Assembly: GCF_000759445.1 (NCBI RefSeq)
Contig: NZ_JRMB01000001.1
Location: 2,046,001-2,110,000, forward strand
Direction: 5' to 3'
Origin: Pseudomonas lutea
GTDB lineage: Bacteria; Pseudomonadota; Gammaproteobacteria; Pseudomonadales; Pseudomonadaceae
Length of the DNA stretch: 64,000 bases
Position 1 is the first letter of the stretch. Each line of letters starts with the position of its first letter. The position numbers and the translations under genes are program-made. Positions 52,239 to 62,500 of the stretch are shown here, piece after piece. The notes beneath the pieces are model-generated. The model was not told where the DNA came from, did not search any database, and worked only from the letters and a program-made list of their open reading frames with translations.

Positions 52239-52672
52239 GGGGCTCCCGCAGGCTTGATGCATGTAAAGAACGCGATTATGGGCGAAGGGGTCGGGTGCGG
52301 CAAATGGGGAACTGCGCGGATAGGGCCAGCGCCCGCGTTGTGGTGCATTAATAGGCATCCCACCGTGCGGCTAACGACGCCGTAGCTGCGGGCTTGTTGG
52401 CTTCTCGTTGGCTTGTTGGCTTGTGGGCTTGTGGGCTTGTGGGCTTGTGGGCTAACGCGATGTACCAGCCGGCATGTTTGACGCTGAAACACCGCATTCG
52501 CCAGCAAGCCGGCTCCTACAGAAGATTGGCGTTAACCGGGCAGCCTGGAGCGCGCTAAACCTGTAGGAGCGCGCTTGCCCGCGAAGACGTCGGCAGGTTC
52601 GGCACAGATGCCGGCTGACGCTCCGCCTGGATACGATGGCCGCGAGCGCCCATCACCCGCTATTCTGCCCGG
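52239..52672. repeat. Intergenic region with octamer repeat and two REP elements
   Basis: This 434-base gap between divergent genes holds a run of GCTTGTGG octamers and variants (52392-52453, four exact copies in a row) and two REP palindromes in opposite orientation (about 52497-52520 and 52562-52585). The octamer core GGCTTG echoes the REP stem, so the run may have grown from a REP fragment by slippage. No gene is seen. Confidence 0.8.
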
Positions 52673-53659
52673 ATGAACAACCCTTTTCCGACCCTGAGCG
52701 CCCTGCCCCGTCAACTCCGTACGCCCATCGTGCGTGATCTGGCATGGACCCTCCTGTCCCCGGCCATGCTGGCAGAAACCCAATGGCCTCAACGTCATCC
52801 CCTGAGCGGCAGCCACTGGGTACACCATCCCGAGGCGCTCGAAGTTTTTTTAAAGCAACTGGACCGCGACGACAGCGCACTCAGCGACTGGCTTTCAAGA
52901 AGCTCGACTCGCCGGCTGGGGCTGTACTACGAGCGCCTGTGGCACTTCGCAATCCAACACGCGCCCGGTGTCGAGATGCTCGCCGCCAACCTGCCGATTC
53001 AAGGCGAAGGCCGCACATTGGGCGAGCTGGACATACTGCTGCGGGACACGCACGGCGTCCATCACATCGAGCTGGCGATCAAGCTGTACCTGGGAGCTCA
53101 AGCGGCCAACGGCGACGACCCGGCGAACTGGCTCGGGCCGGGCTCGCAGGACCGGCTGGATCTCAAACTTGCGCATCTGGAACAGCATCAACTGCCCATG
53201 TCTTCGCGCCCGGAGAGCACCGCCATTCTCGCCGCGCGGGGTGTGGAAACGTTTAGCGCTTCACTCTGGTTGGGGGGCTATCTGTTTTATCCGTGGCCCG
53301 GTGTCGCCGCCTCGCCGCGAGGGGTAAACCCCGAGCATCTGCGCGGCCACTGGCTGCATCAAAAAGACTGGCCTGCGTACGCCGCACACTCGCCCGAAGG
53401 CCGCTGGCAACTGCTGCCGCGCCCTTCGTGGCTGGCACCGGCGCGCTGTGACGGGGCCTGGACACCGCACCAGTTTCAAAACTGGCTGGACGCCCTCGAC
53501 CCGCTGGCACCCGCGCAACTGCTGGTGCGCCTGGCGCAACTTGGCGACGCCCACTGGGAGGAAGCCGAGCGGCTGTTTCTGGTGTCCGACCTGTGGCCGA
53601 ATCTGCCGGATGCCCGCCGCGTCAAAGACTCAAGCGCAGCACCAGCGCCGCCAGGGTGA
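52673..53659 (+). CDS. DUF1853 family protein, possible PD-(D/E)XK nuclease fold
   Basis: A 328-residue cytoplasmic protein of the DUF1853 family. The segment [20 protein letters not shown] followed by KLYL places Asp, Glu and Lys in the spacing of a PD-(D/E)XK active site (D near 121, E-x-K near 134-136), with an upstream Glu in YYERLWHF. This suggests a nuclease-like fold; it is inference from the motif. The ATG at 52673 begins directly with [14 protein letters not shown]; the ribosome site is weak. Its 3' end overlaps the convergent arsB gene by 38 bases. Confidence 0.87.
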   Translation: MNNPFPTLSALPRQLRTPIVRDLAWTLLSPAMLAETQWPQRHPLSGSHWVHHPEALEVFLKQLDRDDSALSDWLSRSSTRRLGLYYERLWHFAIQHAPGVEMLAANLPIQGEGRTLGELDILLRDTHGVHHIELAIKLYLGAQAANGDDPANWLGPGSQDRLDLKLAHLEQHQLPMSSRPESTAILAARGVETFSASLWLGGYLFYPWPGVAASPRGVNPEHLRGHWLHQKDWPAYAAHSPEGRWQLLPRPSWLAPARCDGAWTPHQFQNWLDALDPLAPAQLLVRLAQLGDAHWEEAERLFLVSDLWPNLPDARRVKDSSAAPAPPG

Positions 53660-54905
53660 TCAACAGCACTGGCACCGTCAGAACGATGCCGACCCTGAAG
53701 TAATAGCCCCAGCCGATGGTCACGCCTTTCTTGGCCAGAACATGCAGCCACAGTAGTGTCGCGAGGCTGCCGATCGGGGTGATCTTCGGGCCCAGGTCAC
53801 TGCCGATGACGTTGGCGTAAATCATCGCCTCTTGCAGCAGACCATGGGCCTGGCTGGCGTCAATGGAGAGCAGACCGATCAGCACCGTCGGCAGGTTGTT
53901 CATCACCGACGACAGCAACGCCGTCAGCACCCCGGTGCCCATCGCCGCGCCCCAGAGACCGTGCTCGGCGAAGCGGTCCAGCCAGGTCGCCAGATAGTCA
54001 GTCAGCCCCTGATTGCGCAGGCCGTAGACCACCAGATACATGCCTAGCGAGAAAATCACGATCTGCCACGGCGCGTCTTTCAGCACCTTGCGCGTCGAAA
54101 TGCGGTGGCCCTTGGCAGCGATGCCCAGCAGGATCGCTGCGCACACGGCGGAAATCGCGCTGATGGGGATGCCCAGCGGCTCCAGCGCAAAACAGCCCAC
54201 CAGCAAAATGCCAAGCACCCACCAGCCGGTCATGAAGGTCGCGCGGTCCTTGATCGCCGAGGACGGCTCGGCCAGTTGCGAAGCGTCGAACGTTTTCGGA
54301 ATGTCGCGGCGGAAGAACAGCATCAGCACCGCGAGCGTCGCCGTCACGCTGACCAGATTGACCGGCACCATGACCGAAGCGTAGCGATTGAAGCCGATGC
54401 CGAAGTAATCGGCGGACACGATGTTGACGAGGTTGGAGACCACCAGCGGCAGGCTCGCGGTATCCGCAATGAACCCCGCCGCCATCACAAACGCCAGCGT
54501 CGTCGCAGGCGAAAAGCGCAGCGCCAGCAGCATCGACATGACGATCGGGGTGAGGATCAGCGCCGCGCCATCGTTGGCAAACAGCGCCGACACCAGGGCC
54601 CCGAGCAGCACGATGAACGCAAACAAGCGCCGGCCCTTGCCGTTGCCCCAGCGCGCCACGTGCAGCGCGGCCCAATTGAAAAACCCGGCTTCGTCCAGCA
54701 ACAGGCTGATAATGATCAGCGCAATGAAGGTGCCGGTGGCGTTCCAGATGATGTGCCACACCTGCGGGATATCACTCAGATGCACCACGCCGGACAGCAG
54801 CGCAAGCACGGCGCCAAAGGTTGCACTCCAGCCAACGCCCAGGCCTTTGGGTTGCCAGATCACCAACGTGATGGTGATCAGAAAAATCAGGACGGCGATC
54901 AGCAT
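53622..54905 (-). CDS. arsB: Arsenite efflux transporter ArsB
   Basis: A 427-residue inner-membrane protein closely matching E. coli ArsB (429 residues) along its length: [76 protein letters not shown] and [20 protein letters not shown]. It exports arsenite or antimonite by proton exchange or together with an ArsA ATPase, which is not present here. The ATG at 54905 lies inside the last codons of the fsr-like gene (7-base overlap), so the two are translationally coupled. There is no arsR, arsC or arsH in the window, unusual for an ars locus. Confidence 0.93.
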   Translation of the reverse strand: MLIAVLIFLITITLVIWQPKGLGVGWSATFGAVLALLSGVVHLSDIPQVWHIIWNATGTFIALIIISLLLDEAGFFNWAALHVARWGNGKGRRLFAFIVLLGALVSALFANDGAALILTPIVMSMLLALRFSPATTLAFVMAAGFIADTASLPLVVSNLVNIVSADYFGIGFNRYASVMVPVNLVSVTATLAVLMLFFRRDIPKTFDASQLAEPSSAIKDRATFMTGWWVLGILLVGCFALEPLGIPISAISAVCAAILLGIAAKGHRISTRKVLKDAPWQIVIFSLGMYLVVYGLRNQGLTDYLATWLDRFAEHGLWGAAMGTGVLTALLSSVMNNLPTVLIGLLSIDASQAHGLLQEAMIYANVIGSDLGPKITPIGSLATLLWLHVLAKKGVTIGWGYYFRVGIVLTVPVLLITLAALVLRLSL

Positions 54906-56131
54906 TTCTTGGGAGTTCTCGGAAGCAGAATGGCGAGGATGCCCAGCAAGGGCAGATAGGAGCACAGCGAGTAGACATAGAGGATGCCGTGAAGGTCCGC
55001 CAGGTGCCCCAATAAAGCGGCAGCGATGCCGCCGAACCCGAACATCAGCCCGAAGAAGATACCGGCGATCATGCCAACATTGCCCGGCACCAATTCCTGC
55101 GCGTACACCACGATGGCCGAAAACGCCGAAGCGAGGATGAAACCGATGATCACGCTGAGCACGCTGGTCCAGAACAGGTCCGCATAGGGCAGCGCGAGGG
55201 TGAACGGGGCGACGCCGAGGATCGAGAACCAGATCACCGCCTTGCGCCCGATGCGGTCACCGATAGGGCCGCCGAAAAACGTGCCTGCCGCGACGGCTGC
55301 CAGGAACATGAACAGGTGCAACTGCGAGCTGGCGACCGACAACTGGAATTTTTCGATCAGGAAGAAGGTGAAGTAGCTGGTGAAGCTGGCCATATAGAAG
55401 TACTTGGAGAACACCAGCAGCGCCAGCACCACCAGCGCGCTGGTCACCCGGCGCTTCGACAGGCCGTGGGTGGCGGCGTGCCCGGCCTTGAGTTTGAACA
55501 GCGCCAGGTGCGCCTTGTACCAGCGGCTGATCGCGTAGAGCAAACCTACGGAGAACAACGCCACCAACCCGAACCAGGCGATGTGCCCCTGGCCGAACGG
55601 AATGATGATCGCCGCTGCAAGCAACGGTCCGATGGCCGAGCCGCTGTTGCCGCCGACTTGAAAGGTTGACTGCGCCAGACCGAAGCGCCCGCCCGAGGCC
55701 AGCCGGGCGATGCGGGAGGCTTCAGGGTGAAATGTCGACGAACCGATGCCGATCAGGCCGGCTGCCAGCAAGATCAGCGGGAAGCTGCCTACAGTCGCCA
55801 GCATCAACACGCCGCCGAGAATGCACAGCGATCCCACCGGCAGGACCAGAGGATTGGGGTGCCGGTCGGTGTAGAACCCGACCCAGGGTTGCAGCAGGGA
55901 GGCAGTGACCTGAAACGTAAGGGTAATCAGCCCCACCTGCGTAAAGCTCAGGTTGTAGGAGGCTTTGAGCATGGGGTAGATCGAGGGCAGGATCGACTGA
56001 ATCAGGTCATTGAGCAGATGCGCCAGTGCGACTGCACCGATGATGCGCATGACCAGTGGGCTGGATTGCGGCGCGGACGTGGCGCCGGTCGCGGGCGAAG
56101 TTGCGGTGCGGGTAACGGCCATCGGGTGCAT
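54899..56131 (-). CDS. fsr: MFS transporter, fosmidomycin-resistance (Fsr) type
   Basis: A 410-residue major-facilitator transporter that matches E. coli Fsr in many segments, for instance [73 protein letters not shown] and [16 protein letters not shown]. About 12 membrane helices are expected. The start may be 56131 or, with a slightly better ribosome site, 56122. Coupled expression with ArsB is noteworthy; the substrate could be an organic compound or an arsenic derivative, but the sequence resembles Fsr rather than ArsJ. Confidence 0.9.
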   Translation of the reverse strand: MHPMAVTRTATSPATGATSAPQSSPLVMRIIGAVALAHLLNDLIQSILPSIYPMLKASYNLSFTQVGLITLTFQVTASLLQPWVGFYTDRHPNPLVLPVGSLCILGGVLMLATVGSFPLILLAAGLIGIGSSTFHPEASRIARLASGGRFGLAQSTFQVGGNSGSAIGPLLAAAIIIPFGQGHIAWFGLVALFSVGLLYAISRWYKAHLALFKLKAGHAATHGLSKRRVTSALVVLALLVFSKYFYMASFTSYFTFFLIEKFQLSVASSQLHLFMFLAAVAAGTFFGGPIGDRIGRKAVIWFSILGVAPFTLALPYADLFWTSVLSVIIGFILASAFSAIVVYAQELVPGNVGMIAGIFFGLMFGFGGIAAALLGHLADLHGILYVYSLCSYLPLLGILAILLPRTPKKC

Positions 56132-56351
56132 CCGTCGAACGTTGACGCGCCGTGGAACTCGTTACAGAACATGTCAGCGGCGCAAGGGGCCGCCAATGTG
56201 CCATTTTTTGGGGCAGCGCTGCCATGTTTTGTTGCTGGTTTGTGCGTTGATCGTGACCGCAGTCTTTTTGGTACTTAACAGCAAAGCCACCCTTTTGGAG
56301 CCTGCGTTGTCATGGGGTGTCAGCCGAAACCGGTGCTGAATGCGTGGCCGT

Positions 56352-56703
56352 CTTCGCGGGCAGCGCGCTCCTGCAGGTTTATGGATGGCGCATATTCCGC
56401 GTCTAACGCAATCCATTGTAGGAGCGCGCTTGCCCGCGAATGCATTCTTTCAGCCGTCGCGTGTATTGCTGACCCAACGTGTTCGCGGGCAGCGCGCTCC
56501 TACAGGTTTGTGGACGACGCATATTCCGCGTCTGACGCAATCCGCTGTTGGCGCGCGCTTGCCCGCGAATGCATTCTTTCAGCCGCCGCGTGTATTGCTG
56601 ACCCAACGTGTTCGAGGGCAAGCGCGCTCCTGCAGGTTTGTGGATGGCGCATATTCCGCGTCTAACGCAATCCATTGTAGGAGCGCGCTTGCCCGCGAAT
56701 GCA
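56352..56703. repeat. Tandem array of six alternating REP palindromes
   Basis: Six REP elements alternate in orientation: inverse copies at 56352, 56482 and 56611, direct copies TGTAGGAGCGCGCTTGCCCG or variants at 56417, 56546 and 56676. The two spacers are themselves repeated (GGATGGCGCATATTCCGCGT-type three times, CGTGTATTGCTGACCCAACG twice), giving a unit of about 129-130 bases present nearly three times. The array lies just upstream of the minus-strand fsr-arsB pair and downstream of the MHS transporter gene. Confidence 0.92.
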
Positions 56704-56779
56704 TTTGTCGTGTCTCTTCATGGCTGACTGACCCACCGCGATCGTCGGACCACGGCACGCCTCAGCCGATGGCGCGGCT

Positions 56780-58120
56780 TCAGACTGCTGTCTGAAGCTT
56801 GCCCCGCGACGTCAGCGAACCTTCGACCTCATGCAACGACACCCTGGACGTTTCCGGCAAGGCCAGCCCGCCCGCCAGCGCCAACAGGGCAATCACAATC
56901 AGGTAAAACGCCGGCGCCAGGTTGCTGCCCGTCGCGCCAATCAGCCAGGTCGCCATCAGCGGTGCCGTTCCACCGAAAATGGTGTACGCCATGTTGTAAG
57001 TTATTGCCGAGGCGGTGTAGCGAGTGCGCGTAGGAAAAGTCTCCGACAGCAAGGCCGCCGTGACCACGCCACACAGCACGGCACCGATCGCCAGCAGCAT
57101 CACACCGACAATCGACGCTGCAAACGAACCGGAACTCGCCATGAGGAACGAGGGATACACCACCACGATGAGCAAGGCGCAGGTGCTGACCACTGTCGCG
57201 CGCCGCCCGACCTTGTCGGAAAACGCCCCGGCCAGTGGACAGATCGCAGCCGCGAACAGCAGCGCAATCAACGACACCAGCAACGCGGTAGCCCGGGTCA
57301 GGCCACCGGCGACCTGCAAGTACGTCGCGAAATAAGTGGTGAACATGTAGAACGACAGCGCCGTCAGCGACACGAAAGCCCCCAGGCAACAGATCGCGGC
57401 GCCGTGGTTGCGCAGGGTTTCTTTCAACGGCGAATGAGCGACTGCATGTTCCTCCTTCACCGCCTGGAACGCCGGCGTTTCGTCGAGCTTCCAGCGCAGG
57501 TACAACCCGACCAGACCCAACGGTGCCGCAATCAGAAATGGAAGCCGCCACCCCCAACTGCCCATGGCCTCCGCGCTGAGCGAAGCCTCAAGCGCGTAAG
57601 CGATGATGGCCGCTGCCGCGAATGCCGAGAAGGTCGACACCGGCACGAAACTCCCGTACCACGCCCGTTGCGTGCGCGGTGCGTGCTCCATCAGGTAAGC
57701 GCATGCACCGGCGTATTCGCCCCCGGCGGAAAAACCTTGAGCGCAGCGGATGATCGTCAACAGAATCGGCGCGGTGACCCCGATCGCTGCATAAGTGGGC
57801 AACAAGCCGATGATCGTCGTGGCCCCGGCCATCAGCAGAATGGTGAACGCCAATGTGCGTTTGCGGCCAATGCGGTCGCCGAGCATGCCGAAAAACACCC
57901 CGCCAAGGGGCCGGAACGCGAAGGCGACCGCGAACACCGCAAAGGTCTTCAACAGCGCCACGCTCGCGTCGCCGCTGGGAAAGAACTGCTGGGCGATGGT
58001 GGTGGCCAGGAATCCATAGACAGCGAAATCGAACCATTCGACGAAATTGCCGATGGCGGCCGCAACGATGACTTTTCGCAAAGTGGCAGGCTCCACCTGC
58101 TCAGAGACGGGAGTGGTCAT
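56780..58120 (-). CDS. MFS transporter of the metabolite:H+ symporter (MHS) family
   Basis: A 446-residue, 12-helix transporter of the ProP/KgtP/ShiA type. Signature segments are AAAIGNFVEWFDFAVYGFLA at the N-terminus, FRPLGGVFFGMLGDRIGRKR in the loop between helices 2 and 3, and RCAQGFSAGGEYAGACAYLM. It takes up a small organic acid, betaine or similar solute with protons. The ATG at 58120 has GAGG six bases upstream; the frame extending to 58243 has no ribosome site. It stands alone between the REP array and the PLP-enzyme gene. Confidence 0.92.
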   Translation of the reverse strand: MTTPVSEQVEPATLRKVIVAAAIGNFVEWFDFAVYGFLATTIAQQFFPSGDASVALLKTFAVFAVAFAFRPLGGVFFGMLGDRIGRKRTLAFTILLMAGATTIIGLLPTYAAIGVTAPILLTIIRCAQGFSAGGEYAGACAYLMEHAPRTQRAWYGSFVPVSTFSAFAAAAIIAYALEASLSAEAMGSWGWRLPFLIAAPLGLVGLYLRWKLDETPAFQAVKEEHAVAHSPLKETLRNHGAAICCLGAFVSLTALSFYMFTTYFATYLQVAGGLTRATALLVSLIALLFAAAICPLAGAFSDKVGRRATVVSTCALLIVVVYPSFLMASSGSFAASIVGVMLLAIGAVLCGVVTAALLSETFPTRTRYTASAITYNMAYTIFGGTAPLMATWLIGATGSNLAPAFYLIVIALLALAGGLALPETSRVSLHEVEGSLTSRGKLQTAV

Positions 58121-58339
58121 GCAAACCTCGGCGCGCGTGGGAAAGATCCGATTATCGGTACAGCGCCCCGATCGCCTGACTCCAGAAGTGTCACCGACGT
58201 ATTCAGGACCGACCTGTTGATCTCTCTCGTCCGCAGGATTCATGCCAGTGTTCGGGCGATTCGGGATGACGCTGCTCTAGATGCCGACCGGCGCTTTCGC
58301 CAGGAAGCCCAGATGGCTCGGCAACCGTCAGCGACGCGC

Positions 58340-59311
58340 CTATGCGAGGTCGAAGGTCCGCCTGCCCTGCAATCCTCCCGTGTGCAGGAAGATCAGTCGC
58401 GTGCCCTCGGCGATCCGTCCCGCCTCCACCGCTTCTCGCAGGGCCAGCAAGGCCTTGGCGGTATACAGGGGCTCAAAGGGAACAGCGGACTCGGCCTCAT
58501 GGTGAGCCATGAAGTCCAGCAAGGCCGAATCGGTCTTGGCAAAACCTCCACGGCTGGCATCCACCAGCCGATAGCGCCCCGTGCTGGATAACACCTCATC
58601 GGTGCGGAAAGACATCGCACTCGTGGGAGCGAGCTTGCTCGCGAAGGGCTCAAGAATGGCGTCGATGTTCCGTTCGACCCCATGATGTGCAGGCAGCGCC
58701 GTTGCGCCGATCACTTCATGCTGCCCCGCTTCAGCCAGCACCAGACCGGCGAGCGTCGTGCCAGTCCCGCACGCGAGCCACCAGGCGTCGTAATCCTGCC
58801 AACCCAACTGCCCAAGCTGACTACGCGCCTGATGAACGATGTCGGCGCACCCCAACGCGCCATCAAGCCCGCCACCGCCCTCTGGCACCGGAAACAGGTG
58901 GGGATAACGTTCACGCCACGGGTCCCAGAAGTCGGCAGCATGCCGCGCACGATAGCCGGCGTAACCCAGCCAGTGCAGTTCCATGCCGAAAGCTTGCAGA
59001 TCCAGCACCGTCGGCGTCTCGACCGCATGCCCGCGCATCAGCCCGACGGTGGCAAAACCAAACCGCTTGCCTGCCGCCGCCAGCGCATGAAGGTGATTGG
59101 AATGCGCACCGCCCAGGCTGATGACACCCCGCGCACCGGCTCGCTCAGCTGCTTCCAGGTGATGCTTGAGCTTGAACCACTTATTGCCGCTGATCAGCGG
59201 ATCGACCAGGTCCAGACGCAGGATCGCCAGCTGCACGCCGGCCGACTGGAGCCAGTCGAACTGCAGGCGTTGCAGCGGTGCGGGCGGCATGGGTGACGTA
59301 ACAGCAAACAT
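58340..59311 (-). CDS. PLP-dependent ACC deaminase/D-cysteine desulfhydrase-like enzyme
   Basis: A 323-residue fold-type II PLP enzyme. The Schiff-base lysine is in PLISGNKWFKLKHHLE near residue 45. SLGGAHSNHLHALAAAGKRF binds substrate, and WLACGTGTTLAGL holds the phosphate-binding loop. It belongs to the family of D-cysteine desulfhydrase and 1-aminocyclopropane-1-carboxylate deaminase; the sequence does not decide between them and other D-amino acid lyases. A REP palindrome (58623-58646) lies inside the gene and encodes FASKLAPT. The start at 59311 (MFAVTSPMP) could alternatively be the second Met. No operon partner. Confidence 0.88.
   Translation of the reverse strand: MFAVTSPMPPAPLQRLQFDWLQSAGVQLAILRLDLVDPLISGNKWFKLKHHLEAAERAGARGVISLGGAHSNHLHALAAAGKRFGFATVGLMRGHAVETPTVLDLQAFGMELHWLGYAGYRARHAADFWDPWRERYPHLFPVPEGGGGLDGALGCADIVHQARSQLGQLGWQDYDAWWLACGTGTTLAGLVLAEAGQHEVIGATALPAHHGVERNIDAILEPFASKLAPTSAMSFRTDEVLSSTGRYRLVDASRGGFAKTDSALLDFMAHHEAESAVPFEPLYTAKALLALREAVEAGRIAEGTRLIFLHTGGLQGRRTFDLA
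58623..58646. repeat. REP element inside a coding sequence
   Basis: GTGGGAGCGAGCTTGCTCGC, a standard Pseudomonas REP palindrome, lies in frame inside the PLP-enzyme gene and is translated on the minus strand as FASKLAPT. REP sequences are otherwise confined to gaps in this window. Confidence 0.85.
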
Positions 59312-59553
59312 GTGTTTGGGTCGGGTAACGGAAGGTGCGCGAGTCTAGCACCCTCGCGTTTGATCGCCGTTTTTGCGCGCTGTGTAGGGCGATTCCTGAC
59401 TTTTATTAGGACGCTTCTTCTTCGTGTTTTGGCTATGGAATGGGGCTTTGAAATGCCGCATCTTCGCCCGCTTCAGCCCTCTCTCATGGACGAGTTGATC
59501 CGGTTTTTGCTTGACCGGTCAGGGGCGCTTCTTCCTGCCAGGGACGCTCATCC
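59312..59553. promoter_or_regulatory. Region upstream of vgrG
   Basis: A 242-base gap between divergent genes. It contains the palindrome GACCGGTC (about 59513-59520) and AGGGA ahead of the vgrG ATG. No REP element or clear promoter boxes are recognised. Confidence 0.35.
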
Positions 59554-62500
59554 ATGCTCACCGCACTGCCACCTTTCTTCGATCACAGCCGCCACACGCT
59601 CGTTGTCCATAGCTTGCCTGTCTCGCTCGATGTTCTGGCTTTTGAAGGCGAAGAACAGCTGAGTCAGCCGTTTCTTTACCGCATCGAATTCACCTCCCTT
59701 GATCGCGACATCGCGGCCGATCAAATCCTGGGCAAGAGCGCCCAGTTCAGCCTGCATGCTGCCCCGCATACCTTGCCCAAAGCCATTCGGGGCTTGCCGG
59801 TGCCGAAGGTCCAGGCGCTGCGCACGCTGCATGGCGCGATTACCGGTTTCAAGCGGCTCTCGGGTTCGGCGGATGAAGCGCGCTACGAAGTGACGCTGCA
59901 GCCGCTGCTGGCCTTGCTCGGGCGTGGCAAGCAATACCGGATCTACCAGCACCAGTCGGTGCCGGAGATCGTTGAGAGCATCTTGCGCACGCGGCATGAT
60001 TTCGAGGGGCAGGATTTCCGGTTCACCCTTGTGCGCGAGTATCCACGTCGCGAGCAGGTGATGCAGTACGGCGAGAGTGACCTGGCCTTCATTTCGCGCC
60101 TGCTCGCAGAAGTGGGCATTTGGTACCGGTTCACCAACGACGAGCGATTGGGTCTTGCGGTGGTCGAGTTTCACGACGATCAGCGCCACTACGTCAAGCC
60201 GCGGATCAGTCTTCCGTATCGCCCTCAGTCCGGTTTGGGAAGCAGTGGCGAGGACGGCGTCTGGCAGTTGCAGGCGAGTCATGAGGTGGTCGAAAAAAGC
60301 ATCCACTTTCGGGCTTATCACCATCGCGATGCCCGTGCATGGCTGGACGGGTCGGTGGATCAGACCCGGGGTGACACGACGACTTATGGTGAGGCGTATC
60401 ACTACGCCGAACCTTATACCGCGCTGGGTGACAAGCTTGATCAGGATGAGGACCTGCTGGGGGAAAGCGGGTTTTTCTATGCCCGGCTTCGGCATGAACG
60501 GTATCTGAATGGGCAGACGTTGCTCAGCGGTGTTTGTAGCAGTGCTTCTTTGGGACTGGCGCAGGTGCTGCAGATTTCAGGCGGCGCGCCGCAGGCGTTT
60601 GAGCCAGGCGCGGTTGTTACCCGATTGGTGCTGCGTGCCGCGCGGGACCGCAGTTTCGAGCTGAGCTTCGAGGCGATTCCCTATTCGGAAAGCCTGTGCT
60701 TCCGACCGCCGTTGCTTGGAAAACCGAAGATGGCCGGGACTGTTCCGGCCCGCGTGACCAGTTCGCTGGCCAACGATCCGTACAGCCACATCGACAGTGA
60801 AGGCCGCTACAAGGTCAGCTTCTTATTCGACCGCGACAGCTGGAAGCTGGGTCAGGAGAGCCTGTGGTTGCGTCTTGCCAGGTCGTATGCCGGAGATACC
60901 CACGGCCTGCACCTGCCGCTGATCTGCGGCACCGAAGTGGCGATTGCGTTTGAACAAGGCGACCCCGACCGGCCGTACATCGCCCACGCTTTGCACGACA
61001 GCCGACATCCCGACCACGTCACGTTGCTGCGCCGGGATTACACCCGCAATGTCTTGCGTACCCCGGCCAACAACAAACTGCGCATGGAGGACGAGCGCGG
61101 CAAAGAGCACATCAAACTCAGCACCGTACACAGCGGCAAGAGCCAGCTGAATCTTGGGCATCTGGTCGATGACGAGAAGCTCAAGCGTGGTGAAGGGTTC
61201 GAGCTGCGTACCGATGCCCAGGGTGCGATTCGGGCCGGGAATGGGTTGTTTATCAGTGCGGATGAACAGACCAAAGCCCAAGGCAAGCAGCTGGACATGG
61301 ATGCAGCAGTGGGCCGCTTGCAGCACGCCGGCGAACAGCTCGAACGGCTATCGGCCGACGCCGCTCTCAGCCAGGCAGATCCAGCGGATGTACAGGCGCA
61401 GCTCGATCTGCTGACAGACAAGCTCAAGGCACTGCAGCAATCCGTCCTTCTGCTCAGCGCCCCGCAGGGCATTGCGCTGACCAGCGGCGGGCATCTGCAG
61501 CTGGCCTCGCAAGACAACCTGATGCTCAACGCGGGCGGCGCAGCCGACATCAGCGTGGTGAAGAAAATGTTCATGGGCATCGGCCAGGGGCTGAGCGTGT
61601 TCGTGCGCAAGCTCGGGATCAAACTGATCGCCAACCAGGGACCGGTGAGTATCCAGGCGCAAAACGATCATCTGGAACTGCTGGCCCGCCAAGGCCTGAA
61701 CATCACCAGCACCGAAGACGAAATTCACATCACCGCCAAGAAACGCATCGTCCTCAATGCAGGCGGCAGCTACCTCGCCATTGAGCAATGCAGCATCGAA
61801 ACCGGCACCGCCGGCGACTACCTGATCAAGGCCGCGCACTTCGACTTCAGACCAAAAGCCACACAGGCGGCAATTCTGCCCGTCTTGCCGGCGGGGCTGG
61901 AGGCTCCATCGAACCTGCATGGGCTTGGACCCAGCCTTCGCGGCAGTAACACCCACTCCGAGCAGAGCGCGACGGGCGATACCGGGCCTGAGCTAGAGCC
62001 CGAGCCATTGGAAGAGGAAGAGGAGGAAGAGGAGATCACCGAAGGGCTCACCGAGGGCATCACCCTGAGGATTGGCCTGTTCTTCGACGGCACCGGCAAC
62101 AACCAGAGCAATGCGGCGGCGACGGAGCAATGCCGACGTCAGGATCTGAACAGTTTCACGGCCGAAGAACTGGAGAGCATTGCGGCAATGTGCGAGCAAT
62201 ACGGGTTTGGCGAGTTTGACGGGAGCGGGTTCAACAGCGCGCCGGATAACAGTTACGGGAATGCACCGAGCAATGTGGCGCATTTGTACCGGTTGTACCC
62301 TGACAGCGCCGTAGATGGCCTTTCGGCTGACGCAGAAACCGGATACATCAAGGTGTACCTCGAAGGGATCGGCACTCGTAGCGGCGGTGCGGATGCAACG
62401 CTGATTGGGCAGGGTCTCGGGCAGGGGGAAACGGGCGTGGTAGCGCGGGTGAGGCAGGTACCATTATTGATTGCAGAGCAGTTAGATCGTTTTCGTTCAG

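Noticed and set aside
54899..56131. Identification of the MFS gene beside arsB as arsJ
   Set aside because: Its segments match Fsr closely and the glyceraldehyde-3-phosphate dehydrogenase gene that accompanies arsJ is absent.
56352..56703. Alternating repeats as a possible CRISPR array or integron
   Set aside because: The repeats alternate orientation, are known Pseudomonas REPs and their spacers are repeated rather than unique.
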